From Bin87 sp034423575 (GTDB lineage: Bacteria > Chloroflexota > Dehalococcoidia > Lucifugimonadales > UBA3495): a DNA stretch of 64,000 bases. Positions within the stretch are counted from its first letter, which is position 1, and every line of letters starts with the position of its first letter. The DNA lies in contig DAOUIF010000078.1 of assembly GCA_034423575.1 (NCBI GenBank), forward strand, positions 18,231 through 82,230. The letters run 5' to 3'. The position numbers were made by a program, and so were the translations under genes. The notes below the pieces were generated by a model. It worked only from the letters and a program-made list of their open reading frames with translations, had not been told where the DNA came from and made no database searches. This document shows positions 42,251 to 51,673 of the stretch, in pieces.

Positions 42251-43285
42251 CTAGATTTTCCTTCCGTGAACCGTTCCGCGCGCCACGGCTTCCTCGGCGA
42301 TCTGCAGGGCGTTGAGAGCCGCTCCCTTGACCAGATTGTCGGTGACTATCCACATGGCCAGGCCGTTGGGGTGGGATGCATCCTTGCGAATCCGTCCCAC
42401 GAAAACGTCTCCGGATCCCGCTGCGTCGACGGGCATCGGATAGACGGACGCCTCCGGATCATCGAGAACAGTTACGCCGTGCATTACACTCAAAATCTCC
42501 CGGGCTTCTCCTGGAGACACTGGCGCATCAAACTCCAGGTGGGCAGCGACGCAATGGGAAACAAACACGGGTACGCGCACGCAGGTCGCAGACACCGCGA
42601 TGTCTGGAGCGTGCAATATCTTCCGGCTTTCATCGATCATCTTCTGTTCTTCACGCGTATATCCCGATTCGTTAAAGCTGTCGATTTGTGGAATGACGTT
42701 GAAGGCGATCTGCTGGGGCTGGGCGTCCGGCTCCGCGGGGCCCCCGTGCATCACCGTGCGCGTCTGGTCTCGCAGCTCGTTCATGGCCGCTCCGCCGGCG
42801 CCGGAAACCGACTGATAGGTGTCGGCCACGATGCGGCGGATGGCGCTGGCCTGACGGAGCGGGTGCACCACCATCACCAGCGGGGTGGTTGAGCAGTTCG
42901 GTATCGACACGATGCCGTCGTGCCAATCCAGGTCTTCGCCATTCACTTCCGGAACCACCAACGGCACGGATGGGTCCATGCGGAACGCGCTGGAGTCGTC
43001 GATAACCAGGGCCCCGGCGTCCGCCGCCACCGGCCCGAATCGGCGCGAGTCCTCCGTGCGCGCAGAGATGAACGCGATATCGACGTCGCCGAAACTGTCG
43101 TCCGTCGTCTCTTCCACAGTGAACGTTTTGCCGTTGACCTCGAGTTTGCGACCTTCCGAACGCTTGGATGCCAGGAGCTTCAGGTTATCGTGTTTCGCGT
43201 AACGTTCCTCGATCAGGCGCAGTGTTTCCTGGCCCACCGCGCCCGTGGCTCCTACGATCGCCAGTTTCATACCCTGAAGGTCCAT
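42251..43285 (-). CDS. asd: Aspartate-semialdehyde dehydrogenase
   Basis: The 344-residue enzyme reduces aspartyl phosphate to aspartate semialdehyde with NADPH. The Rossmann motif is AIVGATGAVGQETL, the catalytic Cys is Cys131 in SIPNCSTTP, and the late His is in HLEFDAPVSPGEA. ATG 43285 follows an AGGA-containing ribosome site; the frame is open further upstream but that part is intergenic. It lies between dapB and dapA on the same strand, forming the dap cluster. Confidence 0.95.
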   Translation of the reverse strand: MDLQGMKLAIVGATGAVGQETLRLIEERYAKHDNLKLLASKRSEGRKLEVNGKTFTVEETTDDSFGDVDIAFISARTEDSRRFGPVAADAGALVIDDSSAFRMDPSVPLVVPEVNGEDLDWHDGIVSIPNCSTTPLVMVVHPLRQASAIRRIVADTYQSVSGAGGAAMNELRDQTRTVMHGGPAEPDAQPQQIAFNVIPQIDSFNESGYTREEQKMIDESRKILHAPDIAVSATCVRVPVFVSHCVAAHLEFDAPVSPGEAREILSVMHGVTVLDDPEASVYPMPVDAAGSGDVFVGRIRKDASHPNGLAMWIVTDNLVKGAALNALQIAEEAVARGTVHGRKI

Positions 43286-43419
43286 GTCGTTCCTGCCATA
43301 ATGAGAGTTGGGAATTGCGGAATAATGCCGCAGAGCGATCCGCTTCAGCATTTCCCTTGCAATCAGGGTACAACCGGCAGCCCAGTCCGTCCACAAAAGC
43401 GCTGCAGACGCGCAGCGGG

Positions 43420-44229
43420 TTACAAACCCAACACGGCTTCCAGACCCACGGTCAAACCGGGCCGGCGAACGACTTCACGCACGCACCGGAGCACGCCTGG
43501 CATGTAGCAGTCTCTGCCCAGCGTATCGTGCCGGATGCTGAGGGTCTGTCCCGCGGCCCCGAAGATCACCTCGTGGTGGGCGCTGCGGCCTGGCAGCCGC
43601 AGACTGTGGATGCCGACCCCTCCCACGTCGCCGCCGCGAGTTTCCGGCAGGTGGTGGACGGTAGTCTCGTTGCGCTGGAAGTCGGCGCCGCGCGAATCTC
43701 GGACCCCCCGGGCGATGGCCAGGGAGAACCCGGAGGGCGCGTCGATCTTCATCTCATGGTGAGCTTCAACGACGTCCACATAGTCAAAAAATGCGGCCGC
43801 CTGCTCCGCCAGTTTCTTCAGCACAACCGCGCCCAGGGCAAAATTAGGGGCAACGATCACGCCGATGCCGTGCTCCCGGCTCATGGTGTCCAATGTCTGG
43901 AGTTGGTCGGCGTTGAGTCCGCTGGCGCCCAGCACCATGTGGACGCCCCGGCTGGCGGCCAGCGGAGCCGCCTCCATGCAGGCCTCCGCATGGGTGAACT
44001 CGACCATGACCTGCGGCTGCGTGGCGTCCAGCACGGAGGCCAGGTCGGTGGACAGCGGGACTTCGCCGGCAGGGGTGGGAAGCGCATCGCCCCGTGGGGT
44101 ATGGCAGGTGGCGCCCACCAGCGTCATGTCGTCCGCCGCTGCCACGGCACGCACGGTTTCCGCTCCCATTCTGCCCGTGGCGCCGTGTACGACGACCGAG
44201 ATTACGCCGTTGTTGCTTGAAACCGTCAT
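43420..44229 (-). CDS. dapB: 4-hydroxy-tetrahydrodipicolinate reductase
   Basis: The 269-residue reductase makes tetrahydrodipicolinate with NAD(P)H. The nucleotide-binding VVVHGATGRMGAETV is at 12-26, and the substrate site EAHHEMKIDAPSG holds His157, His158 and Lys161, all conserved. It is the first gene of the dapB-asd-dapA cluster, preceded by GGAGGC. Confidence 0.95.
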   Translation of the reverse strand: MTVSSNNGVISVVVHGATGRMGAETVRAVAAADDMTLVGATCHTPRGDALPTPAGEVPLSTDLASVLDATQPQVMVEFTHAEACMEAAPLAASRGVHMVLGASGLNADQLQTLDTMSREHGIGVIVAPNFALGAVVLKKLAEQAAAFFDYVDVVEAHHEMKIDAPSGFSLAIARGVRDSRGADFQRNETTVHHLPETRGGDVGGVGIHSLRLPGRSAHHEVIFGAAGQTLSIRHDTLGRDCYMPGVLRCVREVVRRPGLTVGLEAVLGL

Positions 44230-44308
44230 AGCTCTACGTTGCCTCCGATTCCAGGAGTTGGGTCAGTCAACGTGCTGCATATTCATCGGATACCAGCCCT
44301 GACTTGGC

Positions 44309-46252
44309 CTAGACTTCGGCGCCTACCGCGCAGTCGTACCGTTCGAGGCTCGAGTTGACCACGAGGTCGATATCCTCCTCAAGCAGATATCCTTCCTCGG
44401 CCAGTTTGGCTGCCGCCTGCCGGACCATGGCGGCGTAGTCCTCCCGGTTGGCGTAACGCTTTTCTAGGGACGGCCTCGGGTCGGAATTGGCGCTACGCTG
44501 AGCCTCCGTGGCCGGGAACCAATGCGTGGAGCCCTGCATTGAGATGAGTTGTTCGGGCGCGCCGGTGTCCGGATGTCGCAGATTCCAGCCGGTGTGTGTG
44601 CCCACGGGAACCGTGAGGTCGGGCAAGCGTATCCCGCCCAGATCGTTTCCGTCGGCATCCGCCGCCGGGACCATCTGAGGATACTCCCGCCCTTCCTTGA
44701 CCGGATAAGCGGCGATGCCGCGCTTTGCGTTGGGCCCCACATCGATTTCGCGGATGCGCCACAGGCGGTCGAGATCCGGAAGGCTGCGTCCCGGAACATC
44801 GACCGAACCGGAAAGATACTCGACCTCGGTTGTTGCAGTCCCGTCGTGAAGCTTCGGGTGCATGCTCGGCGGCGGCTCGATCCCTTCGGAAACCCAACGA
44901 TCCAGGTTGAACAACGCCGCCCGAAGCAAGGGGATATAGTCCACGGCATTATACGGGTGCATGCCGGTGGAGCCATCCGGTCCTTGCCCGATCATCAACT
45001 CAGGCGCGCCGGGGAGATGCTGCGTGCCCGCGAAAAGGTATCGCCGGGTCTCCGGCGCCGGTTCCAGGTCCTGCAACCCGTTGCTGTCGATGTGCGTCAA
45101 GGCGGCATCGCCGCGCCAGTATTCCGCGGCGGAGTCGGTGTAGATGATCCTGGGGACGGCGTCCAGTTCGCGCAACCGCCGGAGCAGGCCGTCAGTCTGT
45201 TCGGTCAGCGGGTCGCTAAGCGTATTGTCGGCGAACGGAAACTGGTGTCCGAAACCCGGGTTGGACTGGCATGACGGTTGGGCAAAACGATGGTTGAATT
45301 CGCCCATCCGTCCGCCGGCCACGTGCGGCAGCAAGCCGTCGAACACGGGGCGGCCATCCTGGTCAAGATTGAGGCCCAGGTAAAGCATGTGACGGAGCAG
45401 CCGGCCGCACTGCGATACGCCGTGTCCATAAACGCGCTGGTACCCGTTATGCACCGGGTTGTCTTTGGAACTGCCGCGCAGCCAGGTGGCGGCCTCGCGA
45501 ATGGCGAGCATGCCGCACCCCACCACCACCGGGTTCGCGGCGGTGTAGATGCAATAATAGATTTTGCCCGGTTGGAAACCGGACTCCAGCGTGACGTGCT
45601 CCGGATCAGGGAAATGCCATTGGGCATGTGGAATCACGGTGTCGGGGCCGTCCTCCCAATCTCGCACCAGCAGCAAGGCGTTGGCGTCGTCCTGGTCGGC
45701 CACCGGGTAAGGTTGGTGTTCCCGATTGGCCAGCAGGCGGGTTCGCTCTTCCAGGTTGGGCCGCATCTCCACGCAGGCCTGCCCGGTCACCGGCTGGCCG
45801 CCGATCCTGATCCCGGGAGCGTCCAGGCCCAGCAGCGCGTCGCTGCGGTACACGTCCCACTGCCATCCGATGGACAGCACGGAGTATCCGTGGCGGATCA
45901 GGAACCCATCGCCTTCGGGAATGGCGTCGGAGTCGATGGGCGGCGTCGGCCCGCGGTTGAAAAACGCCACGGTACGCCGGCGGCCGCGATTGACCACCTC
46001 CACTATCACGCGGCCGTTGCCCTTAGACGGGTCTGCTGGAGCCACCAGAGTGAAGTCAGACTCGAAGCGAACGCATCCGGCCTCGTCCACGGGAGCGTGT
46101 TCCAGATCGACAATGGATGCATTGGCGGCGTTGCCGGGGTCGACCGCAAAACCGAGTACGCCGTCGATGCGTTCGTAGTCGCCGGTTGCGCCGAACGGAG
46201 TACCGCCGGCGTACGGCTGGCGGCGTTTGATGTCTACAGATACGACGGGCAT
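44309..46252 (-). CDS. Large alpha/beta hydrolase domain protein (Abhydrolase_10 type)
   Basis: The 647-residue protein starts at ATG 46252 with GGAGGAG six bases upstream. It has a beta-rich N-terminal portion (GGTPFGATGDYERIDGVLGFAVDP) and a hydrolase region with the nucleophile elbow YGHGVSQCGRLLRH (Ser near residue 287). This organisation is that of the uncharacterised Abhydrolase_10 family. No signal peptide is visible. It is divergent from the NuoE-like gene. The substrate is unknown. Confidence 0.8.
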   Translation of the reverse strand: MPVVSVDIKRRQPYAGGTPFGATGDYERIDGVLGFAVDPGNAANASIVDLEHAPVDEAGCVRFESDFTLVAPADPSKGNGRVIVEVVNRGRRRTVAFFNRGPTPPIDSDAIPEGDGFLIRHGYSVLSIGWQWDVYRSDALLGLDAPGIRIGGQPVTGQACVEMRPNLEERTRLLANREHQPYPVADQDDANALLLVRDWEDGPDTVIPHAQWHFPDPEHVTLESGFQPGKIYYCIYTAANPVVVGCGMLAIREAATWLRGSSKDNPVHNGYQRVYGHGVSQCGRLLRHMLYLGLNLDQDGRPVFDGLLPHVAGGRMGEFNHRFAQPSCQSNPGFGHQFPFADNTLSDPLTEQTDGLLRRLRELDAVPRIIYTDSAAEYWRGDAALTHIDSNGLQDLEPAPETRRYLFAGTQHLPGAPELMIGQGPDGSTGMHPYNAVDYIPLLRAALFNLDRWVSEGIEPPPSMHPKLHDGTATTEVEYLSGSVDVPGRSLPDLDRLWRIREIDVGPNAKRGIAAYPVKEGREYPQMVPAADADGNDLGGIRLPDLTVPVGTHTGWNLRHPDTGAPEQLISMQGSTHWFPATEAQRSANSDPRPSLEKRYANREDYAAMVRQAAAKLAEEGYLLEEDIDLVVNSSLERYDCAVGAEV

Positions 46253-46399
46253 GAGGCTCCTCCGGGACACGGATCCATTGCTGGGATGTTAGCAATGCAC
46301 GGGTGGAGGGTCAAACTGGTTATAGTCCATATTCCATATAATCTCCAACCCGATGTGTAACCTACATGTAAATCAAGTGTGTCTCAACGATAAGGCTGA

Positions 46400-46405
46400 T
46401 ATAAT
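46400..46405 (+). promoter_or_regulatory. -10 box of the NuoE-NuoF-like operon, leaderless start predicted
   Basis: Perfect TATAAT ending 7 nt before ATG 46412. No clear -35 is seen. The spacing predicts a transcript starting at the start codon. Confidence 0.5.
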
Positions 46406-46411
46406 CCCGCA

Positions 46412-46942
46412 ATGGTGGGAGGACCGGAAATTCGGCGGCGACGCCGGCGCGGCGATGAAGCCGACCCCGCCAGCGACGGAACGGCGGACGCCGAGCGCCG
46501 GGAACGCCAATCGGGCCTGCGTCGAGAACTGCGGGACCGATTCCCCGACCGCAACCGTGACAACCTTTTACCGGTCTTGCACCTGTTGCAACACAATAAC
46601 GGCTACTTGCCGGAGTGGGCGTTGCAGGTTGTAGGTTGGCATTTGCGGGTGCCGGCTTCCGAGGTTTACGGGGCGGCCACTTCGTATTCGGAATTGCGCC
46701 TTGACCCGCCAAAGCCGCGCAACGTTGTGGTATGCACGGGCCTGGGCTGTTGGCAGTCGGGAGGAGAGGAGCTACTGAACGCGGCCTTGCAACACCCGTA
46801 TCTCGAAGATACCGCCGGTGTGCACACCACAGCCTGCGCGTTCATGTGTGGATTGGCGCCGGCTGTTAGCATCAACGGAAGTTGGCGCGGCCGCGTGGAC
46901 GCGGAGCGACTTGCCGCCCTCCTAGAGAACGGAGCGGCATGA
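46412..46942 (+). CDS. NuoE-like [2Fe-2S] thioredoxin-fold subunit
   Basis: The 176-residue protein resembles the 24-kDa subunit of complex I and of soluble NAD-linked hydrogenases and formate dehydrogenases. After an Arg-rich N-terminus comes NLLPVLHLLQHNNGYLPEWAL, then VYGAATSYSEL and the four cluster ligands in CTGLGCWQSG and CAFMCGLAPAVSING. It is followed, with a 4-nt overlap, by a NuoF-like subunit. The N-terminal 40 residues are basic and look non-conserved. Confidence 0.88.
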   Translation: MVGGPEIRRRRRRGDEADPASDGTADAERRERQSGLRRELRDRFPDRNRDNLLPVLHLLQHNNGYLPEWALQVVGWHLRVPASEVYGAATSYSELRLDPPKPRNVVVCTGLGCWQSGGEELLNAALQHPYLEDTAGVHTTACAFMCGLAPAVSINGSWRGRVDAERLAALLENGAA

Positions 46943-48555
46943 CCGCACCCGATTGCCGGTCCGCCTGGCTGGCGTTGCGCGACACGGCGATGGAGCGCCG
47001 CGCGGAACAGGCGGGCGCAACGCGCGTGGTGGTCCAATGGGGCCACTGCAGCCAGGCGGTGGGCGCGGGCGATGTGCACGAACGGGTGTCCCAACTGTTT
47101 AAGGGCCGCGACGATGTGGTCGTGGTTGCGGCCGGATGCGACGGAGCATGTTTCGCGGCGACGCAGTTGACGGTGGAACTTCCCGATGGGACCATGAGAT
47201 TCTTCGACAGAGTGGCGGGCGATGGGGATTTTTCGGAGATCGTCGCAGCGACAGATGGCGACGCGCTGGAACGTTTGCGCCCGCAGGCCGAGCTGGAAGC
47301 CTTTTTCTCGGCCCAGCACGTGGCGCTGATGGAGGGCATCGGAAGCGTTGACCCCATCTCGCTGAATGAGTACCTCGCCGATTCGGGCTACCTGGGGCTG
47401 GCTGGCGCCCTGGCCATGGGGCCCGATGCGGTCATCGGTCTGACGCTTGACGCCGGCCTGCTGGGTCGCGGCGGAGCCTATTTTCCGGCGGCCCGAAAAT
47501 GGCAGGCGGCACGGCGGGTCGATGCGACGCGGCGACACCTGGTGGTCAACGCGGAGGAAGGTGAGCCCGGAGTATTTAAGGATCGGCACCTGATGGAGGG
47601 CAATCCTCACCGCATCATCGAAGGCGCCATCATCGCCGCCTATGCCACCGGAGCCGCGAACGTGGTGATCTACATCAATGCCGAGGCGGATCTTTCGGCA
47701 GAGCGCATGACGTCGGCCCTCGCGGCAGCACAGGCGGCCGGTCTGGTGGGCGACGATATATTGGGCAGCGGCTTTGGCTGCTCGGTCACGGTCCGCCGGG
47801 GCGCCGGAGGCTACGTGTGCGGCGAGGAAACAACGCTGCTCAACACGGTGGAGGGTCGCCGGCGTGAACCCCGCTTGCGACCGCCGTTCCCCACGGATGC
47901 GGGACTTTACGGCGAGCCGACCGTCATCAACAACGCGGAGACTCTGGCCAACCTGCCGGCTATTTTGCAGGGGGGTGTGCGCCGGTTCGCGTCGATCGGA
48001 CTCAACGAGGCCCGAGGCACTCGCCTGGTGTCATTGAGCGGCGCGGTGCGACGGCCCGGTCTGGCCGAGGTTCCCATGGGAACCTCGGTGCGCCAGGTAA
48101 TCGATCTCGTTGGTGGAGGTGTTCCCGGGGGCCGGCATCTGGGGTTTGCGGTAGTGGGCGGACCGTCCAGCGGCCTGCTTCCGGCCAGCGAGTTGGACGT
48201 GCCGTTGCGACCCGGGATGCTGCACTCCAGCGGCGTGGTCATGGGAGCCGGGGGCATAACCGTGTTCGACGACCAAGCGTCTCCCGTGCAGGTGGCCGCC
48301 CGACTGAGCCGGTACAACGCCGCCGAATCTTGCGGCAAGTGCACGCCCTGCCGGGAGGGGACTCCCCGCATCGCGGAGGCATTGGACCGACTGGCCGCCG
48401 GCGAGCCCGGCGAGTCGGATCTGCGGGACCTCCAAGACCTGGCCGAAATCGTTGGCGCGGCTTCCCTGTGCGGCCTGGGGCAGATGGCGGGCAATCCCGT
48501 GACCAGTCTGATGCACTTTTACGGAGGTACCCTGCGCGGTCAAACCGGCGAGTAG
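46939..48555 (+). CDS. NuoF-like NADH-binding flavoprotein subunit (diaphorase)
   Basis: The 538-residue protein has an N-terminal thioredoxin-like part, then the FMN/NADH-binding core with GRGGAYFPAARKW near residue 175, VVNAEEGEPGVFKDRHLM, GAGGYVCGEETTLLNTVEG, a SLBB region, and a C-terminal [4Fe-4S] ligand motif ESCGKCTPCREG. This is the layout of diaphorase subunits of NAD-linked formate dehydrogenase or hydrogenase, not of core complex I alone. No catalytic partner is present in the window, so the electron donor or acceptor is unknown. Confidence 0.88.
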   Translation: MTAPDCRSAWLALRDTAMERRAEQAGATRVVVQWGHCSQAVGAGDVHERVSQLFKGRDDVVVVAAGCDGACFAATQLTVELPDGTMRFFDRVAGDGDFSEIVAATDGDALERLRPQAELEAFFSAQHVALMEGIGSVDPISLNEYLADSGYLGLAGALAMGPDAVIGLTLDAGLLGRGGAYFPAARKWQAARRVDATRRHLVVNAEEGEPGVFKDRHLMEGNPHRIIEGAIIAAYATGAANVVIYINAEADLSAERMTSALAAAQAAGLVGDDILGSGFGCSVTVRRGAGGYVCGEETTLLNTVEGRRREPRLRPPFPTDAGLYGEPTVINNAETLANLPAILQGGVRRFASIGLNEARGTRLVSLSGAVRRPGLAEVPMGTSVRQVIDLVGGGVPGGRHLGFAVVGGPSSGLLPASELDVPLRPGMLHSSGVVMGAGGITVFDDQASPVQVAARLSRYNAAESCGKCTPCREGTPRIAEALDRLAAGEPGESDLRDLQDLAEIVGAASLCGLGQMAGNPVTSLMHFYGGTLRGQTGE

Positions 48556-48682
48556 TCGGACCCGCGCTTCCGGTCAGCCCTGGTGGGTTCCCGTTGCCGT
48601 CGCTTCAAGCGAGCGACCGCTGACAGGGCTGATTGCCGGAAACGGCGATCCGTATTTATCCTGTAATTCAGACGATTCGACA

Positions 48683-49387
48683 ATGGGGCCCGCGGTTAAC
48701 ATGGCAAGCGACATATTGGTGATCGAGGACGATCCGGGTATCGCGCGGATTATCCGATTGTACCTTGAGCGCGACGGCCACACCGTGACCAACGCCGGCG
48801 ACGGCATGTCCGGCCTCAACGCTGCCCGCTCCGGCAAGCCCGACCTTATCGTTCTTGACCTGATGCTGCCCAGGCTCGATGGCATGAGCGTCTGCCGAGC
48901 CCTGCGCGAGGAGTCCGACGTGCCCATCATTATGGCTACTGCCCGCGTGGATGAGCATTACCGTCTGGCTGGGCTGGATTCGGGCGCCGACGATTACATC
49001 GTGAAGCCATTCAGTCCCCGGGAACTGGCAGCCCGCGTCCGTGCGGTTCTGCGCCGTGCCGCGCGCCAATCTCCGGCCGAGCCGGCCCCGATGGAATTCG
49101 ACGGCATCACCATAGATTTCAAGACGCAGACGGTGGTCCAGGGAGACGAGAAACCGTCGTTGACTCCTACCGAGTTCCGGTTGCTCGCCATGCTGGCGTC
49201 GCAGCCCGGGCGCCCGTTCTCCCGCGACCAGATCATCGACGACGTGTTCGGCTACGACTTTGATGGATACGACAGGACGATAGACGTTCACATCGCTAAC
49301 CTGCGTCGAAAGATCGAGCCGGACGTGCGCCGCCCCCGATACGTCCAAACCGTCCACGGTGTCGGGTACCGGTTTGGCAATGCGTAG
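48683..49387 (+). CDS. OmpR-family response regulator
   Basis: The 234-residue regulator has a receiver domain with the acidic pair ED at 15-16, phospho-acceptor Asp59 in LIVLDLMLP, and the KPFS lysine, followed by a winged-helix DNA-binding domain (LTPTEFRLLAMLAS to VHGVGYRFGN). ATG 48683 or the ATG 18 nt later may be the start. It overlaps the histidine kinase gene, so the two form one operon. Confidence 0.93.
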   Translation: MGPAVNMASDILVIEDDPGIARIIRLYLERDGHTVTNAGDGMSGLNAARSGKPDLIVLDLMLPRLDGMSVCRALREESDVPIIMATARVDEHYRLAGLDSGADDYIVKPFSPRELAARVRAVLRRAARQSPAEPAPMEFDGITIDFKTQTVVQGDEKPSLTPTEFRLLAMLASQPGRPFSRDQIIDDVFGYDFDGYDRTIDVHIANLRRKIEPDVRRPRYVQTVHGVGYRFGNA

Positions 49388-50825
49388 TTGGCGATTCGGA
49401 CTGCGCTGGCGCCTGGCGCTGGGGTTCGCGGTCATCCTGGCGCTGGCCCTGGGGTCGGTGGCGTTGCTCACCGGAAAGGCGGCGGAGCGGGAAGTAAACC
49501 GGGTCCAGACCGAACAGGATCGGGTGCGGGCCGGCCGGGTGGTGGTTGCGCTGGCGGAATACCACGAGACCAACGACGATTGGGACGGTGTGCAGGAATT
49601 CGTACGCCGCACGAGCTTCCAAACCGAACGCGACATTATTGTGCTGGACTCCGAGGGCCGCTTGATCGCCGAAAGCCGACTGCCAAACGGCAGACGACGA
49701 GGCAGCGAAAGCCGTGACAGAAAGTTCTTCGACCACGTTGAGCACTCCGACCATCTCATACCGGAGCATTTCGCCCCCATTGTGGCCAATGGTTCTCAGG
49801 TAGGATCGGTGGCGGTGGCTCCTCGCGGACGGGGCGGTTTTGGAGCACTGCTGCTCCGCAATAACGATACGCCGCCTCCGCCCGATGCCGAGCCTCCGCT
49901 GTCGCGATTTGCCGACGCGGTGAGAAAAACCCTGACCATGGCCGGTTTGATCGCCGGCGCGGCCGGCATCCTGCTGGTCGTCCTATTGTCGCGGAGGATG
50001 TTAGCGTCGATCAGCAGCCTCACGGCTGCAGCCAGGGGACTTGGAAACGGCGACATGTCCAGCCGGGCCGCCGTCAAGGGCAATGACGAAATCGCCGAAT
50101 TGGGCAGGACGTTCAACTCCATGGCGGACGCCCTGGAAGAGTCGGAGAGGCAGCGGCGGGCCATGGTGTCTGATGTGGCCCACGAGCTTCGTACACCGCT
50201 GTCCAACATCCAGGGCCACATCGAAGCGATGCAAGACGGACTTCTGGAGGCTGACACCGGCACGCTGGACACGGTACACCGGCAGGCCCTGTACCTGAAC
50301 CGCCTGGTGGATGACTTGAGACTTCTGGCTGCGGCCGAGGCCCGGGAGCTGCCCCTGCAACAAGAGCCGACGCTGTTGAAAGAGATCGTCGACGGTGTCG
50401 TGACCTCCTTCAAACCCCGGGCTGAAGCCGAATCCGTCCGGCTGCAAGCGGAAATGGATGAGGCCCTGCCTACTGCGTGTCTTGACCGCGTGCGCATTGA
50501 GCAGGTGGTGGCCAATCTGGTCGACAACGCCATAAGGCATACTCCGCCCGGCGGCATGGTGGTCGTAGCTGCCAAAGCCGAGGGCGACAGGGTTCACGTG
50601 GAAGTAACCGACACCGGGCCGGGCATACCGGTCAACGACCTGCCCCATGTGTTCGATCGCCTGTACCGCGCGGATCCCTCCCGCGAGAAAGGCACCGGAG
50701 GGTCGGGCTTGGGATTGACCATCGCGCGGCAATTGGTGGAGGCCCACGGAGGGACTATTTGGGTGCAAAGCGAGGAGGGATCGGGCAGCAGGTTCGGATT
50801 CGATCTGCCCGTGGCTGAACATTAA
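49380..50825 (+). CDS. Membrane sensor histidine kinase
   Basis: The 481-residue kinase has a first membrane helix at about 15-33, an extracytoplasmic sensor region with a basic RRGSESRDR stretch, a second helix near 190-210, a HAMP domain, the phospho-acceptor His268 in VSDVAHELRTPLSN, and the ATPase domain with N, G1 (DTGPGIPV) and G2 (GTGGSGLGLTIA) boxes. It overlaps the response regulator by 8 nt. The gene after it encodes an exported His-rich protein, a plausible target or ligand-linked partner. Confidence 0.93.
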   Translation: MRSWRFGLRWRLALGFAVILALALGSVALLTGKAAEREVNRVQTEQDRVRAGRVVVALAEYHETNDDWDGVQEFVRRTSFQTERDIIVLDSEGRLIAESRLPNGRRRGSESRDRKFFDHVEHSDHLIPEHFAPIVANGSQVGSVAVAPRGRGGFGALLLRNNDTPPPPDAEPPLSRFADAVRKTLTMAGLIAGAAGILLVVLLSRRMLASISSLTAAARGLGNGDMSSRAAVKGNDEIAELGRTFNSMADALEESERQRRAMVSDVAHELRTPLSNIQGHIEAMQDGLLEADTGTLDTVHRQALYLNRLVDDLRLLAAAEARELPLQQEPTLLKEIVDGVVTSFKPRAEAESVRLQAEMDEALPTACLDRVRIEQVVANLVDNAIRHTPPGGMVVVAAKAEGDRVHVEVTDTGPGIPVNDLPHVFDRLYRADPSREKGTGGSGLGLTIARQLVEAHGGTIWVQSEEGSGSRFGFDLPVAEH

Positions 50826-50915
50826 CAATTTCTAAATATCGGACAACTAACCTGCACCCATCAACGCCGCGGAGGGCCAACAAAACTACCACCGATGGCG
50901 GTGCAGGAGGCAAAA

Positions 50916-51509
50916 ATGTTCAACCGACTTCGCAATATCCGAAAACGCTGGTTTGTGGTGGCAGGCGCCACCGCGCTGCTTGCCATCGGGCTGGTGTCCG
51001 GCACCGTATTTGCCGCCGGAGCGGCGTCCCACGTGGTCGGCAAGGGTCCGCATCACGGTTACGGTCACGATGACTATCGATCCGGCAAAGGCGATACCGG
51101 CGCGGTCATGGCGCGCGTGGCCGAAATACTGGGCATCGAGCAGGACGCCCTGGAATCGGCGTTCGCTGCCGCCCTGGACGAACGGGCCAACACCAGGTTT
51201 GAAGAGTACGTGCAGGGCCTGGAGGACGACGAAACCCTCACCTCGGATCAGGCAACCGAGGCCAACGATTGGTTCGACGAGCGGCCGGCGAATTCCGGTC
51301 CGTTGGCACTCCGGTTGGCCGGAACCTCGAACTCCGACCGGGTCGACACTTTCCTCGAGAAACTGGTGGAGCGGGAGCGCGTAACGGAGGACGAGGCCGA
51401 CGCGCTAAGCGACTGGCACGACGATCGGCCCGACTCTCTGCCCACGGTGACGCGCGAGCACGGCAAAGGATGGCACGGCCATCATGGAGGTGGTGACGGC
51501 GACAGCTAA
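50916..51509 (+). CDS. Exported or membrane-anchored His/Asp-rich small protein
   Basis: The 197-residue protein has an N-terminal basic segment and a hydrophobic helix (VVAGATALLAIGLVSGTVFA) typical of a signal or anchor. It then has HHGYGHDDYRSGKG, two helical repeats (VAEILGIEQDALESAF and a weaker copy with DEADALSDW) and a C-terminal GWHGHHGGGDGDS. The His-rich ends suggest metal binding, which is inference. ATG 50916 has GGAGG 6 nt upstream and is preferred to the start 21 nt earlier. It follows the two-component genes on the same strand. Confidence 0.65.
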   Translation: MFNRLRNIRKRWFVVAGATALLAIGLVSGTVFAAGAASHVVGKGPHHGYGHDDYRSGKGDTGAVMARVAEILGIEQDALESAFAAALDERANTRFEEYVQGLEDDETLTSDQATEANDWFDERPANSGPLALRLAGTSNSDRVDTFLEKLVERERVTEDEADALSDWHDDRPDSLPTVTREHGKGWHGHHGGGDGDS

Positions 51510-51673
51510 CGGTACTGGCGCAGTTGCCAGGTATTTGGACCGCTCCGGGCTGATCCGACACTGGTCGGCCCGGTTTGTTGACGGTGTCGTCGGCGTGGCT
51601 TTGGGCTCATCCCTTTGTGGTAAATTACTGCCACTGCCTACTCGAACCATTTCGCCCGGGAGGTCGCCGCCCT

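Noticed and set aside
46412..48555. Part of a complex I (nuo) operon
   Set aside because: No nuoG or membrane subunits follow; the next genes are a two-component system. The NuoF-like N-terminal thioredoxin part fits soluble diaphorases.
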